Shown in pieces: positions 26,736 to 40,897 of a stretch of 64,000 bases of DNA. The DNA is from Sitta carolinensis (Eukaryota; Chordata; Aves; Passeriformes; Sittidae), in NCBI GenBank assembly GCA_032173965.1, contig CM063288.1, positions 13,496,501 to 13,560,500 on the forward strand, given 5' to 3'. Under the pieces are notes generated by a model. The model was given only the letters and a program-made list of their open reading frames with translations. It searched no databases and was not told the DNA's origin. A program made the translations under genes and the position numbers. Each line of letters starts with the position of its first letter. Within the stretch, counting starts at the first letter, position 1.

Positions 26736-29700
26736 ATGTAAATTATAAGAGTGAAGAGGGGCTGCTAAACTCTTGACAGTTACATGTGGGTTTCTAGTGG
26801 TACAAGGAGAAGGGTGTGAAGGAAAGATGTGCCATTGGGACAACTTAATTTAGGACTGAAGAGTTTAGGTGCTTTTTTCTGGAAGTTAGTGGCTCCAAGC
26901 TTGGAAACAGCATTGATTAACATTCTGAGCAGCTCCTGCTGCTGAGAATGACAGATAATCTCACCTTGAGCCCTGAGTATTGTTGTTTTTATGATTATTC
27001 TTCCACAGCATCAGAAGGAATTGGCAATATTACAGTGCCGTTAGATTTTCAGTCGTTAAGAGGCAAATCAGAAGCTACATGTTTCTTTAGCCTCGACAAT
27101 TAAAAACAGATTTAATATGCTATGCAATATAAGAAAACCCCTACCAAAAGAATCTATTCATTTTCATTTGCTATATAATGAATTTATTACATGTTTATGA
27201 ATATCCATTTTGTGCTCATTTACCAATCTGCTATTTGAAGAAATTACAGAAGAGCAAGAACCACAATCCAGTTTCCTATTCCTGTTCCCAAACTGGATAC
27301 ACAAGAAATGAAGATGCGTGGGTACTTGACAGTCACACTATCTGGCACCACGCATCATGAAATGATGGCTTTGGCTTTTTCTTTCCCTTCTGCACAGAAG
27401 ACTTCAGTTTACCAAACCTAATGATATAAGGAAATCAGTCATCTGAAACACATCTAATCCATGTTAGTCACATCAGCTTCCACCAGAGCCAACAGAGAAC
27501 GATTATCACCTGAGAAGATTAATCTCAGCCTGAGAGAGGTGTCTGAAACTGGAGGGACTTATTAACCCCTCCACCAAGTACACAGGGAGCTGGGACAAGG
27601 CAGTCAGATAGGAGCTGTATCTTGTAGCTAGCCAAGGTCAGCAAGATGAATGTTTGCTACTCACTCCTTCCAGCCATGGACTCTCATTAGATGCACCCAC
27701 TGCTCTTGGAGCAGTGCAGGTCTATCTCTGCTGCTGCACAGACAGCAAACAGCGCTCCTATTAATCGGAAACATCCCTAGTCCCTTATCTCAGACGTGTA
27801 TCTGGGCAACCTCAAAATACAAAGAGCAGTAGAACCAGCACCACTTCACCTCTCTCTGAAACACAATGACTTTTGCAGAGAAACACTGCGGCCATAGAAA
27901 CTGCTGGTGAAAAGGCAAGTCACAAGTCCTCACTTACCTAGGGCTGAAATGGGAATAGATGGTAGACTGAAAAGATGCAAGAGGGTGGCTCATACTATAA
28001 TTTCACCTTGAAAGTCAACTGAGCAACCCCCTTTATTTGGTCAGATCTTGTTGGGAATGAGATTTGCCATTGGGATGAGAACGGGTAAAACAGCAATGTA
28101 ATTACATGAGGTTGTCATCTATAATACAGCTATTGGACCTTACACACATATCAAATGAAGGTTGACATTTTTATAAAATATTTTTGTTCCATTAATTTAT
28201 GGGGCTCCTCCTGAGAAATACAGTGTTTATATTTATGCAAGTTTTGTGTGTTTAAAAACTGAGGAGCTTCTGGCGAGGGTAAAAGAGGGAAGATGAAATT
28301 AGAAATGTCAAGATACTCCCCAGAAATCCTTTTGATCTGTAGCACTATGCCTCTTGCCTCTTTCAGGCAGGAAAAACCTGTTCATGTAATGACACTGGAG
28401 CTGACATCATGCTCCTGAGCAGGACCCCAGGACATGGCTAGGCTGCAAAGAGTATTCAGCTAAGAGATCATATGGATAATCACCTCTTTAGTCCTTATGG
28501 ATCTTCCTCCACCTTCTTCTCCGGGACACCCTCACACAGCATTCCATACAGCATCAGCTGAGGAACATGAGCAGCAGCTCTTCAGTTTGGTGAAATTCTG
28601 CTTGTTCAAGGCTGGGGTACTGGGAGTCCAGCTTGGCCTGGCAATGGGACTTCTAAATGTCCAATATAAAAAAGACATAAACAAACAAACAAACAAAAAA
28701 ACCCAAAACCAACCAAAAAAAAAAAAAAAAAAACAAAATCAAAAAGCAAATGACTGAAAACATGAGTGCATGTATGATCTGAGGCCTGGCTGCAAGGACA
28801 GTCACAAGGCACTTTGACCAACACCTGGCCATGGCTACTTTAAGCTTTGTCTTTCAAAATACCTTCTATATTTTAGGAATATATTTAAGTAACTTCCAGA
28901 CTGGCTGTGAATGTTTCCAAAAATAGCAGAATTTTCCCAATAAATTATGCTGGTGGGAATCAAAAGCAGTTTTGAGCAAATCATGCCCCAGGCTCTTCTG
29001 GGTCTCCCTCAGGTTTTAATGTGAGACAGTCTAAAAGTCATATGGAAATGATAACCTGCTCCTGCATGTGCAGTGAACTTGAAATTCCTGTCAGTTCTTT
29101 CCCTGGCTTAATGTTGAACCAAGAATATCAATGTCTTTAATTGGTTTCCATGTCCTGAGGGCCCCTGGTAGGCAAAAAATGCCTTAAGGACATGAGTACT
29201 TATCTATAACAAAAGGTAAGCAACAAACAGAAATGAAATATTAAGAACTGAAGGGCACTGAGTGGTTTTCAGGTATCTTCACTGCTCATATCATGGCTTT
29301 TCGTAACATTCTGCATTTCAGAAGGCTTCTAATGCACATATCCATTGTCCTGCAACAAGCTGAGTTTCTTGCCTACCTGTTTATTACATCTGTCAATCAT
29401 ATGTGAAAACTGATGCCAGAAAGTAATCTGAAAATGCTGTTATATCCAATAGCAGTGATAAGGATGAATTCTAAGGCTCAAAGGACTTTGGTGGCAGCAA
29501 ACTATCCACAGCTTGGATCACAGCATTTTCTGGCAGATACCTTTCATTAAGTTTTTACCAGCAAAAGAAAATGAGAGAACCCAAGCAGAAAGAAACAGAA
29601 AAACAGAAAGAAACTTATATTAAAATGTGATCATCTGACAGAGATAAAGCAAGTCTCTACTTGCACACAAGATTCTTTTATAACCTTGAAGGAAGAGAAG

Positions 29701-29935
29701 AGGGGGGAGAAATTTAAGCAGAAGATGTAATTCTCCACTATCTATGGTCTCTTGACTCCTGTTAGTATTCCTAGAAAAACAAGATGGCTTTGTACCTACA
29801 TGAAGAGCTTTGTGTGCAGAGGATTGAGCCATACAGGTACCTTTTAAAATCTCCTATCAAACTGGAGAAACTTTACTTTGGTGGGAAGGGATTTTAAGAA
29901 AAAACCTTGATCAGGTGAGGAAAAGGAATGGCTTT
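26736..29935. other. Non-coding DNA, no gene seen
   Basis: Unique AT-rich DNA without supported exons. Includes the A/C-rich tract at 28679-28748. Confidence 0.55.
28679..28748. repeat. A/C-rich tract: (AAAC)n then A19
   Basis: Begins with acaaacaaacaaac units, passes through acccaaaaccaacc and then an uninterrupted run of about 19 A (28715-28733). Simple repeat. Confidence 0.85.
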
Positions 29936-30529
29936 ATAGAATGACAGAATGAATTAAGTTGGGAAAGACCTCTGAGACCAACCTATGAGCAAGCACCACC
30001 GTGTCAATCACACCATGGCCCTGAGTGCCACCTCCAGTCTTTCCTTCAACACGTCAGGGATGGTGACTCCATCACCTCCCTGGGCAGCCCACTCCAATGT
30101 CCACCCTTTCTGTGAAGAAATTCTCCCTAATGTCCAATCTAAACCTCCCCTGGTGCAGCTTGAGGCTGTGTTCTCTCACCCTGTCCCTGGCTGCCTGGGA
30201 GAAGAGCCCTTCCTCCAGTAGCTACACTCTCCTTTCGTGTGGTTTCAGAGAGTGATGAGGTATCCCCTGAGCCTCTTCTCCTGGTTAAACACCTCCAGCT
30301 CCCTCAGCTGCTCCTCTTAGGGCTTGTGCTCCAGACCCTTCACAGCTCTGTTGCCCTTGTCTGGACTCACTCGAGCACCTCAATGTCCATCCTGAGTTGA
30401 GGGGCTCAGAAATGGTCACAGTGCTCAAGATGTGTCCTCACCAGTGCTGAGTACAGGGGGACAATCACTGCCCTGGTCCTGCTGGTCACACTGTTGCTGA
30501 TACAGTCCAGGTGCCATTGGCCTCCTTGG
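29936..30529 (-). mobile_element. CR1 LINE 3' fragment, minus orientation, about 590 bp
   Basis: The best-preserved LINE copy in the window. Reading the + strand gives the reverse complement of a CR1 3' part. Landmarks in order: diverged terminal repeat (tagaatgacagaatgaatt), gttgggaaagacctctgaga, ctccatcacctccctgggca, ttctccctaatgtccaatct, ctgagcctcttctcctgg, acctccagctccctcagctg, ctggactcactcgagcacct, tgctgagtacagggggacaa, gccattggcctccttgg. Similarity stops abruptly at 30529, the 5' truncation point. No intact coding frame remains. Confidence 0.95.
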
Positions 30530-30750
30530 ACAATTTTTGTAGGATCTTCCCTATCTTTACTTATACCTGAGCCACTGTGAACAACTTGATACCATAGAAT
30601 AGGGAAAAAAGTGGAAAAGGTTTGCATGTTCTAACTACTACTTCCACCTAACTACTACCATAGTACCTTTCATCAGCTATACCTAAGATCACCTAAATGA
30701 ATGGATGACAACTTCAGCTGGAGATAAACCAACCAAACTTATCCTATGCA

Positions 30751-30818
30751 GGGACTACGATTGGACTTGGTGATCCATCTAGGTCCCTTCTTACCGAGCA
30801 TATTCTATGATTCCATGA
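30751..30818 (+). mobile_element. CR1 LINE 3' terminal fragment, plus orientation
   Basis: About 70 bp containing ttggacttggtgatccatct, aggtcccttct and tattctatgattccatga, which match the CR1 3' UTR end and its terminal octamer repeat in sense orientation. It points away from the CR1 copy at 29936-30529, so the two lie head-to-head about 220 bp apart. Strongly 5'-truncated. Confidence 0.85.
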
Positions 30819-33800
30819 AAAGCATTAAAATCAGTGGAGTCATTCTTGATTTAAACCTCTGAAGAGAATTTCACAATAAAATTCCTCCCTTATCTTGTGA
30901 GGAAGGAAAAATACTCTTGCAGTATTAATAGAAACCTACAGATGGACAAGTGGGGAGAGGGGGGAGAGAGCCCAGGACCCCCTGAGATGCTGAGCATGGG
31001 ACTGACATGGTGCATGCTCATGTTTCAGCCTGCTCCCTTCTGGAGGCCAGGGCTGCACTTGTGATCAGACAAGCAAGATGAGAGTGATGTGCATACACAT
31101 CCTGCTGACAGATGCATTGGTCTTGTTGCTTTAGAGTCTTCAAGTTCACAGTAATGCATCCTTCCAGTCATCAGATTTCCTGTGCTGTTAAAAGAAGAGA
31201 AGCATCTGAATCTCCCCCATCCTTCCAATAACCCTGCACATCCAGGCTCTGTGATGCCAGCTTGGAGGCTGGGAACACTCTGGTTAATGCAGTTACCTCC
31301 CTGGGGACTCACATTGGCTCACTGAGAACTGGCTGCAGAGCTTCTCTCCAGGGTGGCATAGGCTTTACACTCATCTTTACACTCATTTACACTCATCTTT
31401 ATTTTCCAATGTCCTCCCAGTTCCATGCAACTAGGACTGACACAATTAAATTATTAAATTTATACAGGAATTTCTTTACCCCCCTCTACCCCAAGGAAGA
31501 GATATATTTAAAAATGTGACCAGAAACTCTTTCAGCACAGATACACTGCAGATTCTGACAGCAGTTTCAGCACCAGCAACTGCTTTCAGGGTTTTTTTCC
31601 CTAATTGGTTATCATATTGTCATCATGCATTGGTTTCCTGTACTTTCTATTTGGAGGGGAAAATTCAGGAGAAAAGATTTAATTTGAAAAAAAGTAACAA
31701 TCCTAAATAATGGATTTGTGGGCACTGACATGATACACTTAAATTTTAATTAATATTGGATATGCGTCTCCAGAAATTCTGCATGAAATATTTTAAACAC
31801 GTACATATAAATAAGTATATTTTTTCTTACCTAAGGGCAAAGCTCTCATTTACCTAAATCAATGGCTATTGATTTATGGATGATGTTTGTGTCTTTAAGT
31901 ATTACATCAGCTTGGACAGATCCCTTGGCTTTTCTTACTAGGTTCACTGCTTTGCCTTGGCAAGTAAATACTTTGTTCAAATACATGCCAAAAGCAACAG
32001 CAACACTGCTCAAACATACACATCATTTGCTGTTCCCAATAGGTACTTAAAATACTACCCCTGCTTTAGCTGCTCATGCAATTTAAATCAGACATGCAGG
32101 TAAGTTCAGAAATACTAACCTGAATGGAAGGATAAATGACATGGAAAATCCAAGCATGTTTGTAACCCAGACAAAGGTTTGGCCTTGGAGTTCCTGAAAA
32201 TATTAGCAGAATGTCAGCCTGTCACATCTAATTAACCTTAATAATAACAACTCACAGTTCTGAATGCAAATTCCATCCTAAAGGTCTCAGCAAAGATTAA
32301 TGCACCAGCACTAGAAAGACAAAACGTGACGCCTTCTTTAAGCATGGGGAGAAACTGAGGCAGGAGGAGCAGCAAGAATGGAGAAGGGCTCCAGACAGTG
32401 CCCAGAGGAGGGAGCAGACAGGTGAGAAAAGGGAGATATTACAAGGCCAGCCTTGGGGTAGCCAAGGCAGCATCAAGTGTGATTGGGGAAGGATGTCTTG
32501 TTATTCTGAGGGGGTTTATTTTTAACCAGATCTTGTGTAAAGCAATACTAAATTAAATGGTACTACACTGATATGCACAGTTTAGTCCAGTTGTCCATTA
32601 AACACCAGAGGAGATTGGCAGAGTCAGTTTTTGATTTGCTTCACTCTTTCCAAATGCCGCAGATGTTCTTTACTTTAGAAAAAAGGTGCAACCAAAAGCA
32701 AATCCAGCAATAACTTTCACTAACTTGACTCTAATTGAACTGTCGTGTGTGCAACCATTCTAGAGAAATGGTGATTCCTGCAATCAGCTGAAAAGAAAGA
32801 GGCTGCAGGAAAAATAAGCCAGAGACACAGATAAGAAGATTTTATTCAGCTTTATTTGACAAGTTTTATTACACTGAGAAAACATAACGTATCTAATCTC
32901 TTTGCAGCTGTTGCAGCCCTTCAGCCTTTATTACTTAAATCCTATTAGATATAAAATTGTTTCTATTTGTCAATGGCATGATATCTTCTTTTATTAGTAT
33001 TATTATTATCATCAGAGTCTTGCAAGTATGGCCATGAACATAATTTCTGGCCTATCTTCTTACCACTAGTTAAGGTTACCCTGTGATATTTGCCTGTTTA
33101 AATGGCCTACTTTTTCAAAAGTCCTGGAGAGCTGTGTGTATTGTTAGGATACACACAGTGGCACTAAATAAAGCTCAGCAAATAATGAAAACCTGTGCAA
33201 ATGAGCCAGTATAGCCAATTATTTCTATTATGGATGCTGAAATTCCAGTCAGGTTTGGCTCGGCTCTATGCTTACCCCTATGAAGACCTTGAAGCAAAGC
33301 CTTTCATCACTGAACACAGGTTTTTCAATTTGTCACTTGTAGAACTTTAATTCTTCATTTTTCACAGAAGGATGAAGGACATTCTTTTTCTTACAGGAAT
33401 TCCAATTATTGCAAATAAATATTGTTTGCAGTGCTTCTTTCTCTCCCTGTCCCTAGGATAACCTCTTCAATGATTCACCATTCAGGAGAATGCAAGGGAC
33501 ATTCCCACCATGGTGTCCCAAGAAAGGCTGGTGCTCATGGACAGCCATGGCAGGACAACACCTGGCTGCACTTCTCATGGGGAATGCATATGTCATTTCC
33601 ACAAGGACACCATTTCATTTTTGAGACAAAATATTTTACTTGCTGGAAAAGGGATATTTTAACCTGACAATGAAAATTGTAACTTGTTGATATCAAAGCT
33701 ATTTTACAGAGTTTTGACCAGATGTTCTTGCAGCATCAACAGATTAGAGTAAAACAACAGTGGAAGCAAAAATAAGGCAAAAGTGTTTTGTCCAGAAACT

Positions 33801-36800
33801 TCCAGCAGAGTAGAATATACTATTAGCAACCCCAGATGCCTGCGCTTGCTTGCACTGGAAGCATCATATTCATCCCATTAAAAAGGGCACTTCATGCTGA
33901 ACAAAATTAGTATTTGAGACTGCCAGTGCCATAAAAGTTTAACAAATGAGTAAGACACTAATTCTGAATGCAAAACAATAAGGAGGGGGAGTTGTTTTCC
34001 CTTTTGCCAATTGTTTTTTATTGTTATTGTAATCTCTCTCTCTTTTTATTAGTTTAATTTTCTTTTGTGTAATTTTGTTTTTATGGAGCAGATTCATCCC
34101 TGCTGTACCTCTGGTGGAATTTCAGGATAGACAAAGACATACTTTTCTGTTGTTAAAAGATAAAGAAAATGTTAATTTCTTTTTCAAAGCTGCCATATTT
34201 AGATACTATGGGTATTTTTTTCTGTAGTTTCTCTCTATCTAAGTATAATAATGATGGCCAAAAAGTGGCTCACAAACAGCTCATGATCTGCTTGCTTATC
34301 GAATGTGCTGGTTTTCTAACTGCATATTTTAGCACGCTGAAATGTGAAAGGCATTAATTTTGGACAGCAATATGTATGGAAATGAACTGCAAAGTTCAAG
34401 AGCTGGGAGTTGCTGCCTCAAGCAGGAACAAGACACTCTGTGGCAGCTGATCTTTGGGAGGTAAAAGCTTCTTTTTCTTGCAGTTTTCTACTGCATAATG
34501 GGTAGTATCTTGCAAAGGACCTCTGTCAAGCTAATGACTGACTGACTAGAAAGCTGGGCAGCAGAGAACTGGGAGCTGGATGAGATCACAGACAACAGAC
34601 TGAAATACATCCAGAACCAATCATATCTTCCAAGAGGTTTAAAAATGATAGAGCAAAGGGTAGTTAGGCATATGTTTTGGAGAAGTGAAGATGAATAACA
34701 GAAAATGAGGAAGAAAAATGCTGTGTTAGCTCATATTTAGAAAGATGTGGATATACAGTGGTGGATTTAAAAGTTTGGGTTGCTGGTTTTCGGGGATGCA
34801 GGCTCTGAAAGTATAGTGAGGTAGGTCTTATCCAAGCGGAGATTTCCTTAAATGAAGGGTCATGAAGTCTGCCCCTCCATAAGATTTTATCTCAGAGAAT
34901 GTGGGTAAATACATGACAAATTTATCTCACACCTGAAGACTCTTATTTTAAGGATGATTTTAGTGACAAATTGGAACACTGTCTGCAGGCCAAATTTCTG
35001 AAATTCATCTGTGATTCAGCTTTGGCAACAGGAAGTTCTAGGACTACAGAAAGCCATGAAAATGCAGATACAACCTGAACTGAACTGTTGAAGGAGACAA
35101 ATCTCTTCAAAACCCACAGATCAGGTCTAACAAACAAAACTTGTAGATCTAAAACTGGACTTGAAGGATGTCATAATTTCTAAGTCTTACAGTATAGTAT
35201 AACACTACTTAGCAATCCAGTTTAGCAGCATCTGATCTCATCAGGCATCTGTGGTTTTGATCCAAAAATTCCTAGGACAGGTTTTTAATAAGCCATGAGC
35301 ATAGAGGCTGTTTGCTTGCTTTTCAGTCTGCATGCAAGAAAAGCCTGGGTTTTCCCTAAAGTACAAGGTAAGACCCATCTTTACCACAAAGCTATCTGCC
35401 ACAGCAAAAAGTCAGGCCCCTTCCCTGGAGAGTGTCCCACCACTTTGAGGGAAGGAGAGAAAGTCATCCAACACCCAGGGACAAATTCAGCAATATGAGA
35501 TCCTTCAATATACTGAATGGAGAACACGACTCTCTTGTGCCATAGTTAGAGCACTACACATAGGAGGGTGTATCAAAGGCAACTGAGTTATACAGGCATT
35601 TTTTTTTAATTGTTTCTAAATTTGTTTAATTTTATAAATCCAGTCAATATGAATGTGAAGTAGATTCACAATTTCTAGATCAGTAAGATGCGCTCTTGCT
35701 TTATTCTCCATCCATTTGCATCTGGGCTGTCTGGTGTTGGGCTTAGAGACCCCAGCAAGTGAAATCAAATAACTGTAACCTTCTCAAAATAGCAGTGCTC
35801 ATTACAAGTGGGTGCCACCATCACAGACTGTGTGGTGTTGAGGACTGAAGGCCTCAACTCATTACAAAAAGCAGAGGGTCTTTCTTCTACCAGCACTTTT
35901 AATGACTCAGTCTTGCTATTTTTTGTGCTCAGCTGCACATACTGAAACTAGTTTCCAATTAATGAGTGATGAGCTTTTATTAGACTCCTCAACACTGCAC
36001 TCGTGTTTTTGAGCACACCTGAAATTTGATCATATAAATAGCTTTATCCTCTAAAGGTGAGTGCTGCAATAAAACCATGTCGCAATCTAGGCCATAGGGA
36101 AAATAAAATATTTAAGAGACTTCTTGAGATTAAAAACAAGTACAGTAAAACTTTTTTGTCAGTTTTGTCTAAAATTATAGAAACATATTGGGTATTAGGA
36201 GCAAACAGAAAAATTCATGCATTGGAGTATTATTCTTAGCATTATTTAAAAACAGCACATTTGTTCTTTGATGTTTGAAACATTGCACTCATTTATGTTT
36301 ACAATTTATCATTCAGATTTCCAGTCTTGAAAAATAAAATAAGTGAGCAATACTCCAAGGATACAACACAACCACATGTTAACCATGTGTAACCAGGACA
36401 CTAAATAATTATGTGGTATTTAGCACAGATAAAATGCAGTCCAAGCAATAACCAACAAATCTTTGTAATGCTTCTCTAGGACAGAAACTCTATCCCCACT
36501 TTGAAGACAGAACATTAAAAAGAAAGCAAAATCTTTATTGTTCCATAACAACTATGACCAAATGATTATGTTGTGAATCATTCATTCCAGTTTCCTTACA
36601 CAAAACAAAATACAAGAATTAGAAATGGTTTCTGCTAAAAACAAAGCTTAAAAAAACTTCTCTTCTGAACAAAAAACTGCTTTTCGTCCAGTGCTGGATT
36701 TAGGCTAGAAAAATCTTCATGAAAGGGAAGGGAACATATGTTGTCAAAGATTATGCACTCAGAATAGTGATGTGGTTTGCAGAAACTGAAGTGCTGCTTC

Positions 36801-37979
36801 TAAAATGAACCAAATGTAGCCCATCAAAATAACCTAATTAATTTAGTAAGATTTAATAGCAAATAATGACGCTCATCTCTGGAGGATTTGCTATGCTAGC
36901 AGGTGAGACATAATTATACTGAACCAAGACTTGCAGAAAAGGACCAGAGCCATCTCCATCTTGGGCTGCTCATGAAGTATTTCTGAGCCCTGGTTCCCAT
37001 TAGTGCTCCATCTAACACTGAACATTTTTATACAGACACCACTGAAGTGGGTAATTTATGATTAATATGAGTTTTGGATAACTGAGGATTCTTCAAATCT
37101 ATGCTCTGTGCAGCAGGATATATTTCACCTTTCCCACTTATGTTATGGCAATGTACTCAAGACTGGCATAAACCTCTCCAGATTTTTATTTTAAATTAGT
37201 TTTCAGCCAGAGCAGCTCCTGTGCTCAGACTCATCAGTGACCTACATCAGCTTTGGTGGGGCAAAACGCAACAAGGAAACTGAGAGCCTGGGATGGATGG
37301 AGAAGCAGCAGCATCCTTCTCGAGAACAGTTTGGATTTTAACTGTGTTAAATCCCATGCAAATCTCAGTTATTGTATCTGTCCACCAAATAAACAATACA
37401 GAAAAAGGCTGCAGGAAAATAAAACTGGCCAACAGTAAAGTATCAGTTCAGTAATAGCTAAGAAAAGAAAATTATATCTCTCAGCTCTATAATTCAGTTC
37501 TAATGAGTGGATTCTCTGAAGAAACTGGATATTAGATGATATTTGATTACTCATCAATTAGTCAAAAGCATGGGCAGTTTCACAAATTTTCCAGCCAAAA
37601 GGGGTTGTAGAGATCTTACCATAAACACACATGGTAATGTTATGCTCTGATTCAGCAAAAGAGATCTCACTGAACTTGGTGGGGAACAAGTTTGGCTAAG
37701 GCTCGAAATTATTATTTTGTGGTTTAGAAATCTGCCAAACAAAAGAGAAATTTCTGGAAAGCCACTGTGATATTTAGTCTTTATCACTTCAGCAAAAGCC
37801 AAGGGATTTGTTTTCACTCAATTTGATAATCACACCAATCCAGCTATTTTTCTGTGAAACATATTGCTATATATGTGTTCCTACATATGCATGTACATAT
37901 ATGCACCTACTCATAATATAGATCTAACAAAGACCTAACTGGTCCTATACATAATATATAACTATCTAACTGGTCCTTC
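30819..37979. other. Non-coding DNA, no gene seen
   Basis: About 7 kb of unique AT-rich sequence. It contains a small imperfect tandem repeat (31364-31400, listed separately) and scattered short frames without recognisable domains. The 36.8-36.9 kb part has attaatttag and a retained CpG and may be a conserved element, unproven. Confidence 0.55.
31364..31400. repeat. Short tandem repeat of tttacactcatc, about three units
   Basis: Units tttacactcatc, tttacactca and tttacactcatc follow each other directly; the middle unit lacks the last two bases. Confidence 0.8.
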
Positions 37980-38053
37980 TTTTTTTTTTTGTTTGTTTGG
38001 GGTTTTGTTTGTTTGTTTGTCTTGCTTTGTTTTGTTGTTTTTTTTTTTTTTTT
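37980..38053. repeat. T/G-rich tract (TTTG units flanked by poly-T)
   Basis: Starts with about 11 T, continues with gtttgtttgg and tttgtttgtttgt units, and ends in a run of about 16 T. It is the reverse-strand counterpart of the A/C-rich tracts found elsewhere in the window. Confidence 0.85.
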
Positions 38054-38487
38054 CTTTCAAATCTTTCTGGGTTTTTATTAACTTTTTGAATGTCTTACAG
38101 AAAAAAAAAATAAAGACACAGAAAAAGTCCTGTCTTTTTATATTGGTCAGACACTTTGCAGTGGATGGTGTCTAAATTCAGCCAGCTTTGTCAACTGCTG
38201 TGCTCTTAATTAGACTCTTCATCTGACTACAGTTTCATCAACATACCAGCAAGGGATTTCAACACTGGGAACAGCAGAATAAATTATTGATCCTTTAAAT
38301 AACTTGCATTCTGGTACATTAGCTGTAGAAGGAAAACCAGGAAAAATATAACAGACACAGATTATCCTGCCAATTTTTAATTCTGAGAATGACACCAGTC
38401 ATCTATTCACTCTGGCTTTGTTCACATTCTGTGATCCTTGATATGGCACACTCTGGAAGCTTTAGGCATATAGCTTCCTAACTACTT

Positions 38488-38546
38488 TTACAGGTAGAAG
38501 ACAGGCCCAGAGAGACAAAAGGCTTCTGAAATCCGACAGGGAGTAC
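38488..38546 (+). repeat. Possible MIR-type SINE relic
   Basis: tttacaggtagaagacaggc followed by ccagagagacaaaaggct and cgacagggagt follows the order of the MIR core (ttacagatgaggaaac...cagagaggttaagtgact...cacagggag). By-eye similarity, highly diverged. Confidence 0.3.
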
Positions 38547-40849
38547 AAGGTGTTTTTTTTTCGCTACTTATCACACCCAAACACTATAAAGGACTGTGTG
38601 CTTACAGGTTGGACACCAAAGTCAGGAGTAAATATACTATTTTATGCTACCCTTGAAGCTATTTACATCAGCATGTGAAATGAAGCTTTCAAAACATGTT
38701 GGGCACATACTGCTTGCTCCAGCAGAGGTGCAGAGGCAGGGCAGGGTGGGCTCTGAGCACAGGAAGGTCAGCACTGCACCAGTTTATTTCCAAGAACAAA
38801 AACCAGAGCTGCAAGGACCACATTTTTGATGACCAAGATGACCCAGCCTTATGCAAAGTAATATTTGCATTGTTAAGTCTAGTTTAACTCTGGACAACAC
38901 ATGTAGCTACTTTGACCAGGTTTGCAAGCACACTGGTTCTGCATGTAAACTTGGTGTCTATTAGATCATGCATTGTGTAATGTTTACTGAAAATACTGTC
39001 CCCGATTTTAACCATAAAAACACATTATTACTCATCCATCTGGTTTTTCACTAAAAAACAAGCAATATTTTCTTTATTATTCTCCCCAAACATCTTGTTT
39101 TCTTATAGAAAATCTAGATTTTATGACAAAGCTTTGATTCTGGCTGAAGGCAGCCTTTTTCTCAGCTGTGCAACACAAAAAGAGTAGCAAAAACTAAATA
39201 ACTTTTCCCAGATTATTCTTTTCTGGAGGAATTTTCACAAGCATATTTTACTCATGGAAGATAATATGAAGTAGTGAATGCAAGTGACTGAAATATTTTG
39301 CCACTCAATAAACTGTCTCTAAAACTTGCAATACAAACCTAGTTAATTTGCTTTATTTCTTTAATATTGACCAAATTGTAGCTGAATTTATGGGGCCAGC
39401 AGGAAGGGATGACTGTCAAACTGAAACCTGCATCCCTTCTATACACACACATATGGCTTTAGAAAACCTTTCTTGGAAAAAGAATTAGAAGATGAACTAA
39501 AAGTGGCCATGCCAGCAAGCTGGAAGGGAAAATAAATCCATGACATGAGCTATGCACAAACACACACTGGCAGACAGTTATAAAAAATATCTCTTTCAAT
39601 GTGAGAAGCAATTATGGAGGGAGAATGAAAACTGGTGGGATACTGACTGACCTTCGTGCACAGCAAACAGGAGCTGCCAGCAACGTGTTTGCTGCCGAGA
39701 CTCAGTGCAATAAAGCAGCAAGGTGGGGGAGGGAATTTCATTCCCCACTGCAGATACACCTGTCTGTACTTTGCAAATATTCAAACTAGGAGCAGAGCCT
39801 CCTGGATCAACATATTAAAGAACCCATCACCTCTTCAGAAATTTCACTGACAAAAGTGCACTACCCAGCAGAAAGCATCAGCTTCTTCCATTACACAATA
39901 TAGAATTTTAACTTCAAGGCTGTTATCAGTTTAAGCTCCATAAGGAAAAGCATTATATACACTTAACATTTCAGGAGGAACTGCTGTAATCAGATGATGA
40001 CTGCTCAGATTTCAGCCTTTCTTCTGAAATTTTCAAAACAGCAACAATTCAGCAATCCCCAAATGACTGTCTCTCTCAGAAAGTGTGAATCAGAATTATG
40101 ATAAGGCCCCAAGTAAGCCCTTCCCTTTGAAAGGGTTTGACACTGACATAAGAAATACTTCGCCACTTGCTATCACAGTGATTTGTGCTCCAGATATGTT
40201 TGGGTATAATTTCACTTCAGACCCTGTAGCAGATGTCAAGCAAATAGAAGGTATTGTCTGTGAAAAGTTCCTTCATGTTCACCTCTCCCCACATTAGCAT
40301 TTAAAAATTTTCATCCCCTCACTGGGTTTGATGAGAGCTTTCTGACAAATAACCAATGTCTCAAAGCTTTCCCACTAGCTGGAGGGAGTTACAATTACAA
40401 ATACATCATTAAATATCCTTATACGCAGGTAAATGCATTAACTAAGGAAGTTCTGTAAAAAAGCAACCAGGTCAGTAACAGTGATCATCCAGTGACATTG
40501 GTTCAGCCCTGAAATTCTCATGTCACCTCCTGGGGGTAACTGGATTTGACTTAGAAGTTTCCCCAGTTAAATATGTCCCAGTCCTTACCCTGCTTGGTTT
40601 GCAGAGTATGAGATCATCATTTGAGCAGCAAGTCTCCAGGCTTGTTGTGACTCCAAAAAGCCCTCAGGAAGGAGGTGAACTGCAAAAGAAGTAATTTACT
40701 GAACATCTTTGCTAGGTTCTCCTCAAGAGAAATTTGCAAACAAGTTTTATTTGAATGCTGATGTTAATATGCAACATGACTAACTAGCACTATGAGGTTT
40801 GGGTTACATAAAGATGAAAACTCAACTAGCTACCAACATTTTGTTCTTT

Positions 40850-40897
40850 TTTTTGCCTATATGATAGAAGTCTTTATTTTTGCCTATATGATAGAAG
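40850..40897. repeat. Tandem duplication, 21-bp unit at 27-bp period
   Basis: The 21-bp word formed by tttttgcctatatgatagaa plus g occurs identically at 40850-40870 and 40877-40897, separated by tcttta. A recent local duplication, seen directly. Confidence 0.9.
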
